Assembly: GCA_021399405.1 (NCBI GenBank)
Contig: JAAFKL010000268.1
Location: 1 to 26,338 of the forward strand
Direction of reading: 5' to 3'
DNA: 26,338 nt
Origin: Candidatus Heimdallarchaeota archaeon
GTDB lineage: Archaea; Asgardarchaeota; Heimdallarchaeia; Heimdallarchaeales; Kariarchaeaceae
The notes under the pieces are model-generated. The model was not told where the DNA came from and did not search any database. It worked only from the letters and a program-made list of their open reading frames with translations. A program made the position numbers and the translations under genes. Below, piece after piece: positions 23,936 through 26,338 of the stretch; position 1 is the stretch's first letter, and the number at the start of each line of letters is the position of its first letter.

Positions 23936-25041
23936 TGTCGGAAAAAACTGAAATGAATCTTTTCATGGGTCCACAACATCCATCAATGCATGGTTTATGG
24001 GCAATGAGATTGACAATTGATGGAGAAACCATAGTCGATGGTGATGCCCAAATAGGATATTTGCATAGAGGCTATGAAAAATTATTGACAAATCGATCAT
24101 ATGAACAGGGAATTCCAATCTGCGATAGATTATGTTATGTAGAAAGTCATAGTTGGTCAACGTCATATGCTTATGCAATTGAAGGAATCTATCAAATTGA
24201 AATTCCAGAAAAAGCAGATTGGTTACGAGTTTTAACATTGGAATTACAAAGGATTGCAAGTCATTGTTTATGGCTAGCAGCTATGAGTGTCGATATTGGG
24301 GCTTTAACCATGCTTATTTATCCAATGAATGCTCGAGAAATTATATTAATGATGCTGGAAACTGTAACTGGTGCTAGATTAACATATAATTACTCTCGGA
24401 TTGGTGGAGTAAACGCAGATCTCCCTCATGGTTTTGAGAAAAGGATGGAAAAAAGTTTTGAGGAATTTAATCGATTACATTTGGAATTTCTTGACTTACT
24501 AGAAGAGGCTCAAATATTTAGAATAAGAACTGAAGGAATAGGTATCCTAAGCAAACAAGAAGCGATAGAAAATGGTTGTGTAGGTCCAGTTTTAAGAGCA
24601 AGTGGAGTAGACTATGATGTTCGTAAAAATGATCCTTATTTTGGATATGATCAATTAAAATTCAAGGTACCAACTAGAACTGAAGGTGATTCGTTTGCAA
24701 GATACCGTGTTCGTATTGAAGAAATGCAAGAATCAATTAATATTTGCTGGCAAGCATTTGATAAGATTAATGATTTGAAAGCAACGAATCCTTTCAAATT
24801 AGACAAAGTACCGAGAAGACCACCAGCTGGAGAGACGTATAGAAGAATAGAAAGTGGAAGAGGTGAAGCTGGGTATTATATTCAATCTGATGGCACAGCA
24901 ATCCCATCGAGAGTGAAAATTAAAAGCCCTGTTTTCTCTAATCTATCTGTATTGACTGAGTTGGTAACTGGTGGTAAACTTGCGGATATTCCCGCGGTAA
25001 TGGGATCGATTGATTTATGTGTTGGAGATTTAGATAGATAA
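23935..25041 (+). CDS. nuoD: NADH/F420H2 dehydrogenase-like subunit D (NuoD/FpoD), hydrogenase-like cysteine remnants
   Basis: This protein of 368 residues has the 49-kDa-subunit pattern: MGPQHPSMHG (11-20), DAQIGYLHRGYEKL (37-50), PHG, RRPPAGE and a C-terminal D..VGDLDR. NuoD is the evolutionary descendant of the [NiFe] hydrogenase large subunit and forms the quinone pocket with NuoB. At the position of the hydrogenase N-terminal R-x-C-G-x-C it has DRLCYVESHS (Cys67, Glu70). At the C-terminal DPCxxC position it has IDLCVGDLDR (Cys362, Asp365). Two of four nickel cysteines are thus kept and the other two are acidic. Bacterial NuoD lacks all four. It is probably still a complex I/Fpo-type subunit because NuoA is present. 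It is convergent with eIF6. Confidence 0.93.
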   Translation: MSEKTEMNLFMGPQHPSMHGLWAMRLTIDGETIVDGDAQIGYLHRGYEKLLTNRSYEQGIPICDRLCYVESHSWSTSYAYAIEGIYQIEIPEKADWLRVLTLELQRIASHCLWLAAMSVDIGALTMLIYPMNAREIILMMLETVTGARLTYNYSRIGGVNADLPHGFEKRMEKSFEEFNRLHLEFLDLLEEAQIFRIRTEGIGILSKQEAIENGCVGPVLRASGVDYDVRKNDPYFGYDQLKFKVPTRTEGDSFARYRVRIEEMQESINICWQAFDKINDLKATNPFKLDKVPRRPPAGETYRRIESGRGEAGYYIQSDGTAIPSRVKIKSPVFSNLSVLTELVTGGKLADIPAVMGSIDLCVGDLDR

Positions 25042-25062
25042 TATTTACTTTCTAGAAATTAA

Positions 25063-25746
25063 CTAAGACAATAGTATTTCAAATACCCTCATAAGTTCAG
25101 GTCCTGAACTATCACTTCCGATTAATATGCCATTATTGTTTCCAACAATACCAGGTCTAGGATATGGAGTTCCTCGATTGATTGTTACCACATCACCTCG
25201 GATTTTGAATGTATTGGAGAGCCATTCAAGCTCCTCATAAGTTATTAATGGATGAGTAAGAAAACCATTATCATTTCGAAAAATAAGTGAACCCACTAAA
25301 GGACTATCAATGATTCTTCTCTGAATCACCTCAACATCTAAATAATTTTCAATTGATTTAATATCAGCAGGAGAAAATTCGGCATGTGCAATTGCGACTG
25401 AATCAGAGCAAACAATTGAATTACCTAGTGCTGTAATTTTTGAATTAAATATATGAACTTCAACATCATCTGGGACACTAGAAGTTATTGTATTAAATTC
25501 ATCCTCTGACACAAGATCGGGAAGGATTAAATTATGAGAATTACCACAACTAAACAGCCCAAGTAAATTGCAGTTTGCTATTGTAGATTGAATAATAGGC
25601 ACATCAAGTGTTTTTACGATAATATCGAGAGTTTTTGGTTTTGTTGAATGAGGAAACAAGGCATAATTATTTGTGGACATTGAAAAAATGCCTATGCTTG
25701 AATTGCCTAATAAATCAATCGAATGTAAATTGTCCACAAATATCAC
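25063..25746 (-). CDS. eif6: Translation initiation factor 6 (aIF6/eIF6)
   Basis: This protein of 227 residues has a GTG start at 25746, close after the L31e stop. It has the pentein repeat pattern of eIF6: NSSIGIFSMSTNNYALFP at the start, LGLFSCGNSHNLILPDLVSEDE, TALGNSIVCSDSVAIAH, LVGSLIFRNDNGFLTHPLITYEELEWL and a final RPGIVGNNNGILIGSDSSGPELMRVFEIL. It binds the large ribosomal subunit and keeps it from joining the small subunit too early. Length matches the archaeal family. It follows L39e and L31e in the conserved archaeal order. Confidence 0.97.
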   Translation of the reverse strand: MIFVDNLHSIDLLGNSSIGIFSMSTNNYALFPHSTKPKTLDIIVKTLDVPIIQSTIANCNLLGLFSCGNSHNLILPDLVSEDEFNTITSSVPDDVEVHIFNSKITALGNSIVCSDSVAIAHAEFSPADIKSIENYLDVEVIQRRIIDSPLVGSLIFRNDNGFLTHPLITYEELEWLSNTFKIRGDVVTINRGTPYPRPGIVGNNNGILIGSDSSGPELMRVFEILLS

Positions 25747-25761
25747 CTTTTGGTAATCAAA

Positions 25762-26133
25762 CTAATCTTCAGATTCTTCTTCAAATTCTTCTTCAGATTC
25801 GAGTTCAGATTCTGTAATTATCACAGGTCCTTCAGAAATTTCTGGCTTGAATATTTCTTCAACTTCCTTGCCAACAAGATAAACTTCAACAATGTCATCA
25901 TCTGCTTTCTTAGCACGAATCGATATTTTTCTTGGTGGTTTTTGGATCCCTCTTGACCAAATATACTCGTTTACTTCTGAGTCGATAAGAACATCATCAG
26001 ATTTCATGTGTCTAGTAACAAATTCCTTGACCATTCTTACAGCTCGAGGAGCACGTTTAGTGCGTGGTATTGAATTCAATTTTGGATAAAATGAAATCGT
26101 ATAAATTCTTTCAAGGACATATTCGTGTGACAT
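25762..26133 (-). CDS. rpl31e: 50S ribosomal protein L31e with acidic C-terminal tail
   Basis: This protein of 123 residues starts with ATG at 26133. The L31e core is clear: YVLERIYTISFYPKLNSIPRTKRAPRAVRMVKEFVTRHMKSDDVLIDSEVNEYIWSRGIQKPPRKISIRAKKADDDIVEVYL. Archaeal L31e is usually about 80-100 residues. Here an acidic tail of about 30 residues (rich in Glu/Ser/Asp: ESELESEEEFEEESED) follows, partly made from repeated AGAAGAATC-like codons (about 25766-25808). The gene sits five bases after L39e's stop and is followed by eIF6, so it is in an operon. Such a tail is unusual for a ribosomal protein. Confidence 0.97.
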   Translation of the reverse strand: MSHEYVLERIYTISFYPKLNSIPRTKRAPRAVRMVKEFVTRHMKSDDVLIDSEVNEYIWSRGIQKPPRKISIRAKKADDDIVEVYLVGKEVEEIFKPEISEGPVIITESELESEEEFEEESED

Positions 26134-26137
26134 ATAT

Positions 26138-26293
26138 TTACCTCTTTATTGTAGATGATTTCCAGTTCCTTATTCCTGGATGGTACCTAACCCTTCGATT
26201 TGTCTTCAAGGTAACCCAAGTGGGAACCGGCAGGTTAGAGTTGAACGCTTTCGCGTATCGTTTTTTTCGGGGATAAACTTTATTTCTTGCCAT
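26138..26293 (-). CDS. rpl39e: 50S ribosomal protein L39e
   Basis: This small gene encodes 51 residues from ATG at 26293: ARNKVYPRKKRYAKAFNSNLPVPTWVTLKTNRRVRYHPGIRNWKSSTIKR. The pattern KKRxAKAxxxNxxVPxWVxxKTNRRVRxHPxxRxW is the L39e signature. L39e lines the nascent peptide exit tunnel. A TTTAAATT box at about 26311-26318 lies upstream, so this is the first gene of the L39e-L31e-eIF6 operon in the window. Its length is normal for the family. Confidence 0.97.
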   Translation of the reverse strand: MARNKVYPRKKRYAKAFNSNLPVPTWVTLKTNRRVRYHPGIRNWKSSTIKR

Positions 26294-26338
26294 AATTATC
26301 AGACTCGTTTAAATTTAATTTTGGATTCACGCTTCGTA

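Noticed and set aside
23935..25041. Functional [NiFe] hydrogenase large subunit
   Set aside because: Two of the four nickel cysteines are Glu and Asp, and the gene sits with nuoA, which hydrogenases lack. A complex-I-like subunit is more likely.
1..26338. CRISPR array or prophage
   Set aside because: No regularly spaced direct repeats, Cas genes, integrase or phage structural genes were seen.

Overview
The window is AT-rich archaeal DNA with short intergenic gaps. Promoters look archaeal: TATA-like boxes about 22-30 bases before starts, often leaderless, with frequent TTG and GTG starts. The gene content is archaeal throughout: CDC48/VAT-type AAA+ ATPase, archaeal ArgRS, Nog1-like GTPase, eIF6, L31e and L39e, a GGGP-synthase-family protein, and two tRNA genes with small introns. 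Three genes point to an Asgard archaeon: an Arf/Ras-type small GTPase (11635-12510), an OST3/OST6-like membrane protein (17625-18059) and an SSSCA1/p27-type zinc-ribbon protein (12928-13242). A Nuo/Fpo-type gene set would suit a Heimdallarchaeia-like lineage, but that placement is inference.

Layout. 1-6231: YchF/OLA1-type GTPase (cut by the left edge), a short SerA-type dehydrogenase, ArgRS with a coiled-coil insertion, and CDC48. 6313-10731: an ArsR-like regulator, then a minus-strand group of an unknown protein, a VirB11/GspE/TadA-like secretion ATPase and a polytopic membrane protein. Opposite this group are three tiny hydrophobic ORFs, two of them pilin-like; together these look like a minimal, unnamed pilus or secretion locus. 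10827-13242: a winged-helix protein, the small GTPase, tRNA-Leu(CAA) and the SSSCA1-like protein.

13250-21962: two closely related IS200/IS605-family TnpB elements in opposite orientation, each broken by one different in-frame stop codon. Between them lie a TerB-like acidic helical protein, a strong candidate structured ncRNA (about 15190-15493), an orphan 262-residue protein, tRNA-Ala(TGC), the GGGPS-like protein, the OST3/6-like protein, a RuvC-like protein, a possible degenerate RecA-fold protein and the Nog1-like GTPase.

21964-26338: bifunctional phosphoglucose/phosphomannose isomerase; a complex-I-like operon with A, C and D subunits but no B; and, convergent to it, the archaeal L39e-L31e-eIF6 operon. 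The D subunit has CxxE and CxxD where [NiFe] hydrogenases have their two CxxC nickel motifs.

Most worth following up are the mini-pilin/secretion locus, the unassigned ncRNA, the hydrogenase-to-complex-I intermediate features of the D subunit, and the decayed TnpB pair that brackets a block of genes.
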